Made by a program: the position numbers and the translations under genes. Shown here piece by piece: positions 7,567 to 14,532 of a DNA stretch of 19,746 nucleotides. Position 1 is the stretch's first letter. Each line of letters opens with the position of its first letter. The notes beneath the pieces were generated by a model. It was not told the DNA's origin, made no database searches, and saw only the letters and a program-made list of their open reading frames with translations. Source of the stretch: an uncultured Coriobacteriales bacterium (GTDB taxonomy: Bacteria > Actinomycetota > Coriobacteriia > Coriobacteriales > UMGS124); contig CAKUFZ010000030.1 in assembly GCA_934654475.1 (NCBI GenBank), positions 1 to 19,746 of the forward strand, read 5' to 3'.

Positions 7567-7711
7567 GAAAAAACTGCGCATGTTTGCGTTTTAATTTGGT
7601 CGCATGGAGTAGATGGCAACCGTGCCGTCACATCATCCCAGGTAGATGGCCTGAGGCTTAAACGGATACTTTGGCCGGTGGAATTAAAACGCAAACGTAC
7701 GCCCTTTTTGC
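7567..7711. repeat. 145-bp intergenic element with 30-bp inverted ends
   Basis: The arms 7567-7596 and 7682-7711 match in inverted orientation at 25 of 30 positions, including a perfect 15-bp core (GTTTGCGTTTTAATT at 7582-7596, complement at 7682-7696). The 85-bp interior contains a direct repeat GTAGATGGC (7609-7617 and 7642-7650) and no convincing reading frame. A further inverted pair, TTTGGTCGC at 7595-7603 and GCGACCAAA at 7717-7725, cannot be nested in the same hairpin, so the arms look like two copies of a module rather than one stem. There is no clear target-site duplication. Each arm contains a form of the CGCATGTTTGCG motif. Confidence 0.7.
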
Positions 7712-7722
7712 ACCGCGCGACC

Positions 7723-7758
7723 AAAAACGGCCCGCCCGGGAGAATCCCAGGCGGGCCG
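7723..7758 (-). terminator. Terminator of the DAHP synthase gene
   Basis: On the reverse strand a 14-bp stem with one G-T pair and a three-base loop (CGGCCCGCC...GGCGGGCCG) is followed by TTTTT at 7723-7727. It lies 35 nt past the stop codon of the aro gene and separates it from the sigma operon. Confidence 0.93.
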
Positions 7759-7793
7759 CCAGTCAGCTTTCGGGCTTATACCGAGGCGTGCGC

Positions 7794-8822
7794 TTACACC
7801 AGCTCGGCTATGTCGCGCAGGAGCTTCTCGGTCTTCTCCCAGCCCAGGCACGGGTCGGTGATGGACTGGCCATAGACCTCGCCGCCCACCTTCTGTGCGC
7901 CATCTACCAGGTAGCTTTCAATCATGAAGCCGCGGAAGATGCGGTCGATGTCGGCGTTCTGGCGACAGGAGTGCAGCACGTCCTTGGCGATGCGGGGCTG
8001 CTGGTCCCAGTGCTTGTTCGAGTTGGAGTGGTTGCAGTCCACGATGAGCGCCGGGTTCTTGATGTCGCGAGCGGCATAGGCATCCACGAGGTCTACCAGG
8101 TAGTCATAGGAATAGTTGGGGCGGTTGTGACCGCTTGCGCCAACATAGCCGCGCAGGATGGCATGCGCGTAGGGGTTGCCGGTAGACTGCACGTCCCAGT
8201 TGCGGTAGATGAAGGAGTGCGGTGCCTGAGCAGCAACGATGGCATTGAGCATGACAGAGTTGTCGCCAGAGGGCGGGTTCTTCATGCCCACGGGCACGTC
8301 CAGGCCCGAAGCAACGAGCCTGTGCTCCTGGTCCTCCACCGAACGAGCGCCCACTGCCACATAGGAAAGCAAATCGGACAAGAAGCGGTGGTACTCGGGA
8401 TAGAGCATCTCATCGGCACCGAAGAAGCCCGTCTGCTCGATGACAGCCAGGTTCATGTGGCGAATGGCGCGGATGCCGGCAAGCAAGTTGGGCTCACCGT
8501 TGGGGTTGGGCTGATGGAGCATGCCCATGTAGCCCAGACCCAGCGTGCGGGGCTTGTTGGTATAGAGACGCGGGATGAGGATAAGCTTGTCGGCCACCTC
8601 TTCCTGAGCCTTGGCCAAACGGGTGCAGTACTCGAGCACGGCGTCCTCGCGATCGGCCGAGCAGGGGCCGATAATGACGAGCTTGCGAGAATCGCTGCCA
8701 TCCATAACGGCGGCAATTGCAGCGTCAAAGGCAACTTTGCGCTGTTCTGCCTGCGCCGACATAGACATCTCGGCCTTGATGTCCTGCGGGTTGGGCAGGC
8801 GTCGCTTGAATTCCATTCCCAT
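7794..8822 (-). CDS. Class I 3-deoxy-7-phosphoheptulonate (DAHP) synthase
   Basis: A 342-residue cytoplasmic enzyme joining phosphoenolpyruvate and erythrose 4-phosphate, the first step of the shikimate pathway to aromatic amino acids. It is of the AroF/AroG/AroH type. Visible features are the VIIGPCSADRED block (residues 49-60, with the metal-ligand Cys), the PEP-binding KPRT, YVAVGARSVEDQEHR, the PVGMKNPPSGD loop, the IVDCNHSNSNK block with the metal-binding His, MIESYLV with the Glu, and SITDPCLGWE with the Asp. Length is typical. Three in-frame ATGs lie close together (8828, 8822, 8816); 8822 is chosen because GAGGAG at 8830-8835 sits 7 nt upstream of it. Which aromatic amino acid feeds back on it cannot be read here. 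It is a single gene, not an aro operon. Confidence 0.95.
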   Translation of the reverse strand: MGMEFKRRLPNPQDIKAEMSMSAQAEQRKVAFDAAIAAVMDGSDSRKLVIIGPCSADREDAVLEYCTRLAKAQEEVADKLILIPRLYTNKPRTLGLGYMGMLHQPNPNGEPNLLAGIRAIRHMNLAVIEQTGFFGADEMLYPEYHRFLSDLLSYVAVGARSVEDQEHRLVASGLDVPVGMKNPPSGDNSVMLNAIVAAQAPHSFIYRNWDVQSTGNPYAHAILRGYVGASGHNRPNYSYDYLVDLVDAYAARDIKNPALIVDCNHSNSNKHWDQQPRIAKDVLHSCRQNADIDRIFRGFMIESYLVDGAQKVGGEVYGQSITDPCLGWEKTEKLLRDIAELV

Positions 8823-8893
8823 AGCCATGCTCCTCGGCGATGTCGATTGGCTCACACCCAGCGAGTCAATGCGTAATTGAGAGGGTAGACAGT

Positions 8894-8923
8894 AGCATAA
8901 TCCAGCGCTTTTTACCTGCACAA
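8894..8923 (-). promoter_or_regulatory. Candidate promoter of the DAHP synthase gene
   Basis: On the reverse strand, TTGTGC (8918-8923) and TATGCT (8894-8899) are 18 nt apart, 72 nt upstream of the chosen start. A TTGACC at 8934-8939 is an alternative -35. The gap 8823-9096 is shared with the divergent helicase gene, and no attenuator was recognised in it. Confidence 0.35.
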
Positions 8924-9096
8924 TCACCGATGCGGTCAAATTTCGTCAGGTTGAACGCCACTTGAATGATACGCTTCTCCAAACGAAAAACCGACGGGGG
9001 GCCGACGGCTGCACTTCGCGCGACATACCCGCTGCCGCACGCCCCGTTTGCACGCACCGCGCACCGTGCGCCCATCCACGAAAGGAAAGGTCGACC

Positions 9097-11688
9097 ATGG
9101 CCGACGAGACTATCGAAACCCAGGGCTCCCCCGACGACGCCTTTGCCCCGGGCTCGCTGGGCAGGCGCGCCCCCATCTGGCATGAGGGCGACCCCGAGAT
9201 GCCCGGCGACGAGATCTTCGAGCTCTTCATGCAGTGGTGCCTCGACCGCGGCATCGAGCTGTGGCCCCACCAGGAAGAGGCCATCATGGACCTCGTGCTG
9301 GGCGACCACGTCATCCTGGGCACCCCCACGGGCTCGGGCAAGTCGATGGTTGCCCTCGGCATGCACTTCCTCGCCTTGTGCCAGGGTTGGAAGTCGTACT
9401 ACACCGCCCCCATCAAAGCCCTGGTCAGCGAGAAGTTCTTCTACCTGTGCGACGTCTTCGGCAAGGAGAACGTCGGCATGATCACAGGCGATACCTCCAT
9501 CAACCCCGGCGCCATGATCATCTGCTGCACCGCCGAGATTCTGGCGAACGCCGCCCTGCGCGAAGGCGAGGGCGCCGACATCGGCTATGTCGCCATGGAC
9601 GAGTTCCACTACTTCGGCGACAGCGACCGCGGCTGGGCCTGGCAGGTGCCGCTTCTGACCCTGCCGAGCACAAAGTTCCTGCTCATGAGCGCCACACTGG
9701 GCGACACGAGCGCCATCGCCGCCAAGCTTGAAGACACGACGGGGACCTCCGTCGACATCATCGCCGACGCCCAGCGCCCCGTGCCGCTCACCTACGAGTA
9801 CGTTGAGACCTCGCTTGAGGGCACGGTTGAGATTGCCTTGCGCGAGGGCAAGGCACCCATCTACGTGGTCCACTTCGCTCAGGACGCCGCGCTTGAGAGT
9901 GCCCAGTCGCTGGCAAGCTTCGGCGTCGCCACCAAGGAGCAGCGCGAGCGCATCAAGGAAGCCATCAAGGGCACGCGCTTCACCACGGCCTTCGGCAAGA
10001 TACTCCAGCGCCTGCTGGGCTGCGGCGTGGGCGTGCACCATGCGGGCATGCTCCCCCGCTATCGCCTGCTTGTGGAGAAGCTCGCCCAGCAGGGCCTTCT
10101 TCCCGTCATCTGCGGAACCGACACGCTCGGCGTGGGCATCAACGTGCCCATCCACACCGTGCTGCTCACAGCCCTCGCCAAGTTCGACGGCTCGCACATG
10201 CGCAGGCTCGGCTCGCGCGAGTTCCACCAGATTGCCGGCCGCGCAGGACGCGCAGGCTTCGACACGGAAGGCTTGGTCATCGCCGAGGCCACCGAGTACG
10301 ACATCGAGCGCGCGAAGGCCCTCGCCAAGGCAGGCGGCGACCCCAAGAAGGCTCGCAGCATCAAGACGAAGAAGCCGCCCGAGGGCTTTGTTGGCTGGAA
10401 CAAGCAGAACTTCGACAAGCTCATCGAGTCGGTGCCCGCCACGCTCACGCCGCGCATGCGCATCACCAACTCCATGGTGCTCGCCGAGGTTGAGCAGGGC
10501 GGCGACGCCTGGGCGCGCGTGTACAAGCTCGTCGACGACTCCATGCAGTCCGACGCCGAGAAGCTCAAGCTCCGCGCCCGCACCGACGAGGTGTTCTCCA
10601 CCCTCATCGACGCAGGCGTGGTGGAGAAGGTCGCCAACGACGACGGCACCGTCGAGTACTTCACCACGGTGGACCTACCCGACGACTTCGCCCTTGACCA
10701 GCCGCTTTCCCCCTTCCTGCTTGCGGCGCTCGAGCTGCTCGACCCGGAAAGCGAGACGTACGCCCTCGACGTCATCTCAATGATCGAGTCCACGCTCGAA
10801 CAGCCCCGCCAGGTGCTGCGCGCCCAGGAGCGCGAGGCCCGCAGCCGCGCCATGGCCGAGATGAAGGCCGACGGCATCGAATACGACGAGCGCATCGAGC
10901 GCCTGCAGGACGTGACCTACCCCAAGCCGCTCGAAGACATGCTCGCCGAGGCCTTCGCCCAGTACTGCGAGGCGGTGCCGTGGGCGCGCGACTACCAGCT
11001 CGCCCCCAAGTCGGTGCTGCGCGACATGCTCGAACGCTGTGCGGACTTCAAGAGCTACATCCAGACGTACAACCTGGCCCGCGCCGAGGGCATCCTGCTG
11101 CGCTATCTCTCCGAGGCCTACCGCTGCCTGGACAGGACCCTGCCGCTCGACAAGCGCGATGACCAGCTCAAAGACATCATCTCCTGGCTGGGCCTCGTCG
11201 TGCGTTCCGTCGACTCGAGCCTGGTGGACGAGTGGGCAAACACCGGCTCCATGCCCGAGGAGCCCGGCGCACTCGTGCTCGACAACGTGGTCGTGCGCGA
11301 CCGTCGCGCACTCACGGTGCTCGTGCGCAACGCCCTGTTCAGCCGCGTGCGCCTCGTGGCCAAGGACGACGCCAAGGCGCTCGGCGCGCTCGACACCGAC
11401 TGGTCGTTCGGCGAGCTCAAGTGGAAGCACGTACTCGACGCGTACTACGAGACACACGAAGAGGTGCTGCTCGACGCCGACGCGCGCTCTGCCACTTACT
11501 TCCACGTGGACGAGACCGACGAGAAGGACAAGCACATCTGGCACGTGCACCAGATCCTGAGCGACCCCGAGGGCGACCACGACTTCGGCATCATGGCCGA
11601 CGTCGACCTCGACGCCACGCAGGAAGAGGGCAACGTCGTCTTTGCCAACTACCGCGCGGGCTCCATCGAGGAGCTGCTCGGCAAGTAA
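9097..11688 (+). CDS. DUF3516-family superfamily 2 (Ski2/Mtr4-like) helicase
   Basis: An 863-residue ATP-dependent helicase. Motif I is GTPTGSGKS (75-83), motif II DEFH (168-171), motif III MSATLG (197-202), and motif VI QIAGRAGRAG (378-387); HHAGMLPRYR near 314 and GTDTLGVGINVP near 340-351 are further Ski2-like blocks. Beyond residue 400 a long C-terminal region matches the DUF3516 extension found on actinobacterial helicases of this type. Ski2/Mtr4 relatives act on RNA, so an RNA unwinding or decay role is inferred, not shown. The ATG at 9097 is chosen over the longer frame from 8962 because AAAGGAAAGG lies directly upstream and the extra N-terminus lacks helicase character. It is a single gene with a very strong terminator. 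Confidence 0.92.
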   Translation: MADETIETQGSPDDAFAPGSLGRRAPIWHEGDPEMPGDEIFELFMQWCLDRGIELWPHQEEAIMDLVLGDHVILGTPTGSGKSMVALGMHFLALCQGWKSYYTAPIKALVSEKFFYLCDVFGKENVGMITGDTSINPGAMIICCTAEILANAALREGEGADIGYVAMDEFHYFGDSDRGWAWQVPLLTLPSTKFLLMSATLGDTSAIAAKLEDTTGTSVDIIADAQRPVPLTYEYVETSLEGTVEIALREGKAPIYVVHFAQDAALESAQSLASFGVATKEQRERIKEAIKGTRFTTAFGKILQRLLGCGVGVHHAGMLPRYRLLVEKLAQQGLLPVICGTDTLGVGINVPIHTVLLTALAKFDGSHMRRLGSREFHQIAGRAGRAGFDTEGLVIAEATEYDIERAKALAKAGGDPKKARSIKTKKPPEGFVGWNKQNFDKLIESVPATLTPRMRITNSMVLAEVEQGGDAWARVYKLVDDSMQSDAEKLKLRARTDEVFSTLIDAGVVEKVANDDGTVEYFTTVDLPDDFALDQPLSPFLLAALELLDPESETYALDVISMIESTLEQPRQVLRAQEREARSRAMAEMKADGIEYDERIERLQDVTYPKPLEDMLAEAFAQYCEAVPWARDYQLAPKSVLRDMLERCADFKSYIQTYNLARAEGILLRYLSEAYRCLDRTLPLDKRDDQLKDIISWLGLVVRSVDSSLVDEWANTGSMPEEPGALVLDNVVVRDRRALTVLVRNALFSRVRLVAKDDAKALGALDTDWSFGELKWKHVLDAYYETHEEVLLDADARSATYFHVDETDEKDKHIWHVHQILSDPEGDHDFGIMADVDLDATQEEGNVVFANYRAGSIEELLGK

Positions 11689-11720
11689 AAGCTGACTCGA
11701 CGGCATCTAAGAGCGACGCA

Positions 11721-11764
11721 AAAGGCCGGCGCGGGGACGTGAAGCGTACCCCGCGCCGGCCTTT
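11721..11764 (+). terminator. Terminator after the helicase gene, possibly bidirectional
   Basis: A perfect 16-bp stem (arms 11721-11736 and 11749-11764, AAAGGCCGGCGCGGGG and complement) with a 12-nt loop. T runs occur in both directions, so it can serve the helicase gene on the forward strand and the convergent YqhA-type gene on the reverse strand. Confidence 0.93.
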
Positions 11765-11858
11765 GTTGAGCGCATATACACGAACGACCTTCAGTGCTGC
11801 GTGGACAGGCACCAGCGATACAACCTAAAAACCGCCGCGCCATCACGGCACGATGCTG

Positions 11859-12452
11859 CTACTCCTCTTCCCCTTCGCGCTTGTGCGCGACCATGATGTG
11901 GCGCACAAAGTAAGCCATCGAAAGCACAACGGCGCCGATGCCTGCGCCCATGCACAGCAGGTCAAGCGGGTCGGCCCCATGTATCAGGCGCCCAAGGAAG
12001 AACACGCCCATGACCACGACGATGACGCTGACGAGCTTCTCCTTGAGGTCGTCGAGCGTGTGAATCTCAAGCCAAGAGGGCATCTCGATCTCGTCGTCGA
12101 TAAACAGGGAGTACAAGCCGATGCTCATGATGTAGAGCACGATGGACAGCAGGAAGAAGTCGGCGTACTCGATGTACTCAACAAGCATGTCCTGCATCGT
12201 GAGCTCGCCTTTGACGACCTCGACGGTAACGCCGATGGTAGAGAGAAGCGTCGCGATTGTCATGGCAATGGCCGCTATGAACAGGCCGAAGCTTGGCACA
12301 GCCGCCATAAAACGCGTGTAGCCCACAAGGCGATGGCTTTTGTCGCGCGGCGTCTTACAGCCCTTTTGTGCCTCGCCGGACGGTTCCTTGCGAGCCGCCT
12401 GCAAGGCCTCCTCGTCTTTGTGCTCCGAGGGTTTGGCGTCAGTGTTCTTCAT
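11859..12452 (-). CDS. YqhA/UPF0114-family membrane protein
   Basis: A 197-residue protein. The first 45 residues are hydrophilic and charged. Four hydrophobic segments follow: FMAAVPSFGLFIAAIAMTIA, FFLLSIVLYIMSIGLYSLFI, VSVIVVVMGVFFLGRLI and the last near the C-terminus (CMGAGIGAVVLSMAYFV). Between the second and third is PSWLEIHTLDDLKEKL, a block conserved in the UPF0114/YqhA family, whose function is not established. The start at 12452 is chosen because GAAAGGA lies 6 nt upstream; a frame extending to 12500 exists but has no such site. It ends with the charged tail HKREGEEE. It is convergent with the helicase and divergent from the methyltransferases. Confidence 0.85.
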   Translation of the reverse strand: MKNTDAKPSEHKDEEALQAARKEPSGEAQKGCKTPRDKSHRLVGYTRFMAAVPSFGLFIAAIAMTIATLLSTIGVTVEVVKGELTMQDMLVEYIEYADFFLLSIVLYIMSIGLYSLFIDDEIEMPSWLEIHTLDDLKEKLVSVIVVVMGVFFLGRLIHGADPLDLLCMGAGIGAVVLSMAYFVRHIMVAHKREGEEE

Positions 12453-12570
12453 CGTTGATCCTTTCGTCGGCGCATTCGGACAATTGTAGTCCGTTTGCAC
12501 ACACAGCGCGACTCATATGCACGCTCTTGCCAAAATGCCACGCGCTCGCCGCCGACAACAGCTGCGGCGT

Positions 12571-12578
12571 GCTACGAT
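12571..12578 (+). promoter_or_regulatory. Candidate extended -10 of the methyltransferase pair
   Basis: TGC-TACGAT just upstream of 12578 matches the TGn plus -10 arrangement (hexamer TACGAT at 12573-12578), about 70 nt before the first methyltransferase start. No good -35 is visible 16-18 nt upstream, as is common with extended -10 promoters. Confidence 0.3.
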
Positions 12579-12648
12579 ACGACCACGACGCGTGCAGGGG
12601 CGCTGTCGCAACATTGATGGACCTCAACGCACAAAGGTGGATTCAAGC

Positions 12649-13425
12649 ATGACCGATCCCAACATCGACGCCCTCAGCGTATTCGCCCCCGAGCACAGCC
12701 AGCGGCACTCCGTAAAGTCCCACGTCGTCAACTATTGGTCGCAACGTGCCGAGGACTTTGCCGAGCTCCATAACGAGGAGTTTGCCAGCGACAAGCACAA
12801 TCAGTGGCTCAACGAGATTCTTCCCTTGCTGCCGCACGGCCATGGCCTGCGCATTCTCGACGTGGGCACCGGCAGCGGCTTTCTTGCCCTCATGCTTGCC
12901 GAGCAGGGTCACATGGTGAGTGGCATCGACCTCACGCCGCGCATGATCTTAGAGGCGCGCCATGCCGCCCGCGACCTGGGTCTCACGGTCGACTTCCAGG
13001 TTATGGATGCCGAGAACACCACGTTTGAGCCCGAGACGTTCGACTGCATCGTCACCCGCAACCTCACCTGGACGCTGCCCCACCTCGACCAGGCCTACAC
13101 GCATTGGTACAACCTGCTCAAGTCGGGCGGCTGCCTCATCAACTTCGACGGCGACTATTGCCACGAGAGGCCGCTTGCCGAGCTCGACCTGCCCGAAGAG
13201 AACGCGCACTCCTCCATCGAGCGCAGCCTCATGGCCGAATACGAGCACATCAAGGAGCACCTCGCAGGCGAGCAGCCCGCGCGCCCCGACTGGGACCTGC
13301 AACTTCTCTACAACGCCGGCTTCCGAGACATCACGCTTGACCAGGACGTTTCCGACCGCATCTTTGCCAACCCCGACAAGTTCTACAACCCCACGCGCAT
13401 GTTCATCATTACGGCGGAAAAGTAG
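12649..13425 (+). CDS. Class I SAM-dependent methyltransferase (first of a pair)
   Basis: A 258-residue cytoplasmic enzyme with a Rossmann-type fold. Motif I is ILDVGTGSGFLALML (69-83), the acidic residue ending strand 2 is D94 (SGIDLTPRM), and MDAEN at 119-123 is the adenine-binding block. The segment TRNLTWTLPH (136-145), followed by LKSGGCLINFDGDY, is shared with the next gene and is characteristic of this subfamily. The substrate cannot be read from sequence. The start at 12649 has AAAGGTGG 8 nt upstream; a longer frame from 12517 is arginine-rich and unlikely. It is the first gene of an apparent two-gene operon with a paralogue. The two copies are clearly diverged, so the duplication is old. 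Confidence 0.88.
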   Translation: MTDPNIDALSVFAPEHSQRHSVKSHVVNYWSQRAEDFAELHNEEFASDKHNQWLNEILPLLPHGHGLRILDVGTGSGFLALMLAEQGHMVSGIDLTPRMILEARHAARDLGLTVDFQVMDAENTTFEPETFDCIVTRNLTWTLPHLDQAYTHWYNLLKSGGCLINFDGDYCHERPLAELDLPEENAHSSIERSLMAEYEHIKEHLAGEQPARPDWDLQLLYNAGFRDITLDQDVSDRIFANPDKFYNPTRMFIITAEK

Positions 13426-13510
13426 GTTGACGCACATGGCAAACGAGACGCGCGGTGCCGCGACGGGGCAGGCCGCCGGATGTCTCGACGGCAACGAGGA
13501 GGCGATGTCC

Positions 13511-14308
13511 ATGACGGATCAGCCAAACTGCGAGCAACTCAAAGACGAGAACGAAGCTTACTGGACCAACCGCGCTTCCGGCTATTCCGAAGTGAACAAA
13601 GACGAGCTGCGCACCCAGCAGAAGTCCACATGGACAGCCGAGCTCACCGAGCAGATTGAAGCCGCCTTCCCCGGCGCGCAGCCCCAGGAGCTGCGCGTGC
13701 TCGACATGGGCTGCGGGCCGGGCTTCTTTTCCATCATTCTTGCCCGCGCTGGCTATCGCGTGACAGCTGGCGACTATACGCCCGCGATGCTTGATGAAGC
13801 GCGCGCCAACGCACGCAACGAAGGTGTGGAAGACGTCATCAGGTTTGCACGCATGGACGCCGAGGCGCTTGAGGCAGCCAATGGCACCTTCGACGTTGTG
13901 GTGAGCCGCAACCTCACGTGGAACCTGCCGCATCCCGAGCGCGCCTATGCGGAATGGCTGCGCGTGCTCAAGCCGGGCGGGCTGCTTCTCAATTACGACG
14001 CCAACTGGTACGCGCACCTCTATGACGCTGAGCTACGCCGCGCCTATGAAGCCGACCGCCAGGCCACCCAGGATGCAGGCATCAAAGACGAGTACGTAGG
14101 GACCGACATCGACGCGATGGAAGACATCGCGCGTCAGATGCCGCTCTCCCCCGTGGAGCGTCCCGCTTGGGACGAAGGCGTGCTTCGTGAGCTCGGAGCG
14201 GCGCAAGTCGAGGTTGACCCCCAAGTATGGGAACGCGTGTTTTCGCCCGAGGAACGCGTGAACTACGCGTCCACCCCGATGTTTCGCGTGAAGGCCCGCA
14301 AGGCGTAG
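13511..14308 (+). CDS. Class I SAM-dependent methyltransferase (second of a pair)
   Basis: A 265-residue enzyme. Motif I is VLDMGCGPGFFSIIL (63-77), with MDAEAL near 115-120 and SRNLTWNLPH at 132-141 followed by LKPGGLLLNYDANW. The N-terminal EAYWTNRASGYSEVNKDEL is typical of a methyltransferase subfamily often seen in Coriobacteriia and clostridia. It resembles its neighbour along most of its length but is distinct enough to have its own substrate. The start is uncertain: the ATG at 13511 has GAGGAGG 8 nt upstream, while one at 13436 lies only 10 nt after the preceding stop and would add 25 residues of low complexity. The gene is probably cotranscribed with the first methyltransferase and ends at a hairpin. 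Confidence 0.88.
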   Translation: MTDQPNCEQLKDENEAYWTNRASGYSEVNKDELRTQQKSTWTAELTEQIEAAFPGAQPQELRVLDMGCGPGFFSIILARAGYRVTAGDYTPAMLDEARANARNEGVEDVIRFARMDAEALEAANGTFDVVVSRNLTWNLPHPERAYAEWLRVLKPGGLLLNYDANWYAHLYDAELRRAYEADRQATQDAGIKDEYVGTDIDAMEDIARQMPLSPVERPAWDEGVLRELGAAQVEVDPQVWERVFSPEERVNYASTPMFRVKARKA

Positions 14309-14341
14309 TAACGCGGGCGGGGAGTTCACCGTTAAAAATCA

Positions 14342-14390
14342 GAAGGCCTGCCTGTCTGCCGTTGCGGCTAGACAAGCAGGCCTTCCTTGT
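14342..14390 (+). terminator. Terminator between convergent genes
   Basis: Arms 14342-14357 and 14370-14385 form a 16-bp stem with one mismatch around a 12-nt loop. The forward tail CTTGT is weak in T, whereas the reverse side is followed by GATTTTT, so it works at least as well for the ATPase gene that ends at 14533 on the reverse strand. Confidence 0.8.
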
Positions 14391-14392
14391 AC

Positions 14393-14511
14393 GGCGGGCA
14401 GAATTCCCAGGGCAATGATGGGCAAGGGAACCTGTTGGCATTCCACCATTACCACGGCGCAGATGGGAAACGCACTCGATAGAGCCACCCGTGTTCAGTC
14501 GCTGAACCGCC
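14393..14511 (+). ncRNA. Candidate structured RNA, orphan riboswitch-like segment
   Basis: A non-coding segment between convergent genes that can fold into several helices enclosed by one closing stem: GGCGG (14393-14397) with CCGCC (14507-14511); AATGATGG (14414-14421) with CCACCATT (14443-14450, one mismatch); CACGG (14453-14457) with CCGTG (14489-14493); and GTTCAG-TCG-CTGAAC (14493-14507). The order AAGGGAA, then AGCCAC (14483-14488), then AGTC...ACCGCC (14497-14511) loosely recalls conserved blocks of cobalamin riboswitches, but key bases differ. No gene follows on the forward strand. Strand and function are uncertain. Confidence 0.25.
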
Positions 14512-14532
14512 AGTTTCCTACTTGCGTAAAGA

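Noticed and set aside
7671..8876. Long open frame on the forward strand opposite DAHP synthase
   Set aside because: High-GC coding DNA commonly leaves antisense frames open. The product shows no family motif, while the reverse strand encodes a clear enzyme.
8866..10227. Long open frame antisense to the helicase N-terminal half
   Set aside because: The helicase motifs on the forward strand are intact; the antisense product is low-complexity Ala/Val/Gly/Glu-rich sequence.
13436..13510. Upstream ATG at 13436 as start of the second methyltransferase
   Set aside because: It would add 25 residues of Ala/Gly/Thr-rich sequence unlike family N-termini, while the ATG at 13511 has a strong GAGGAGG site; the longer form cannot be fully excluded.
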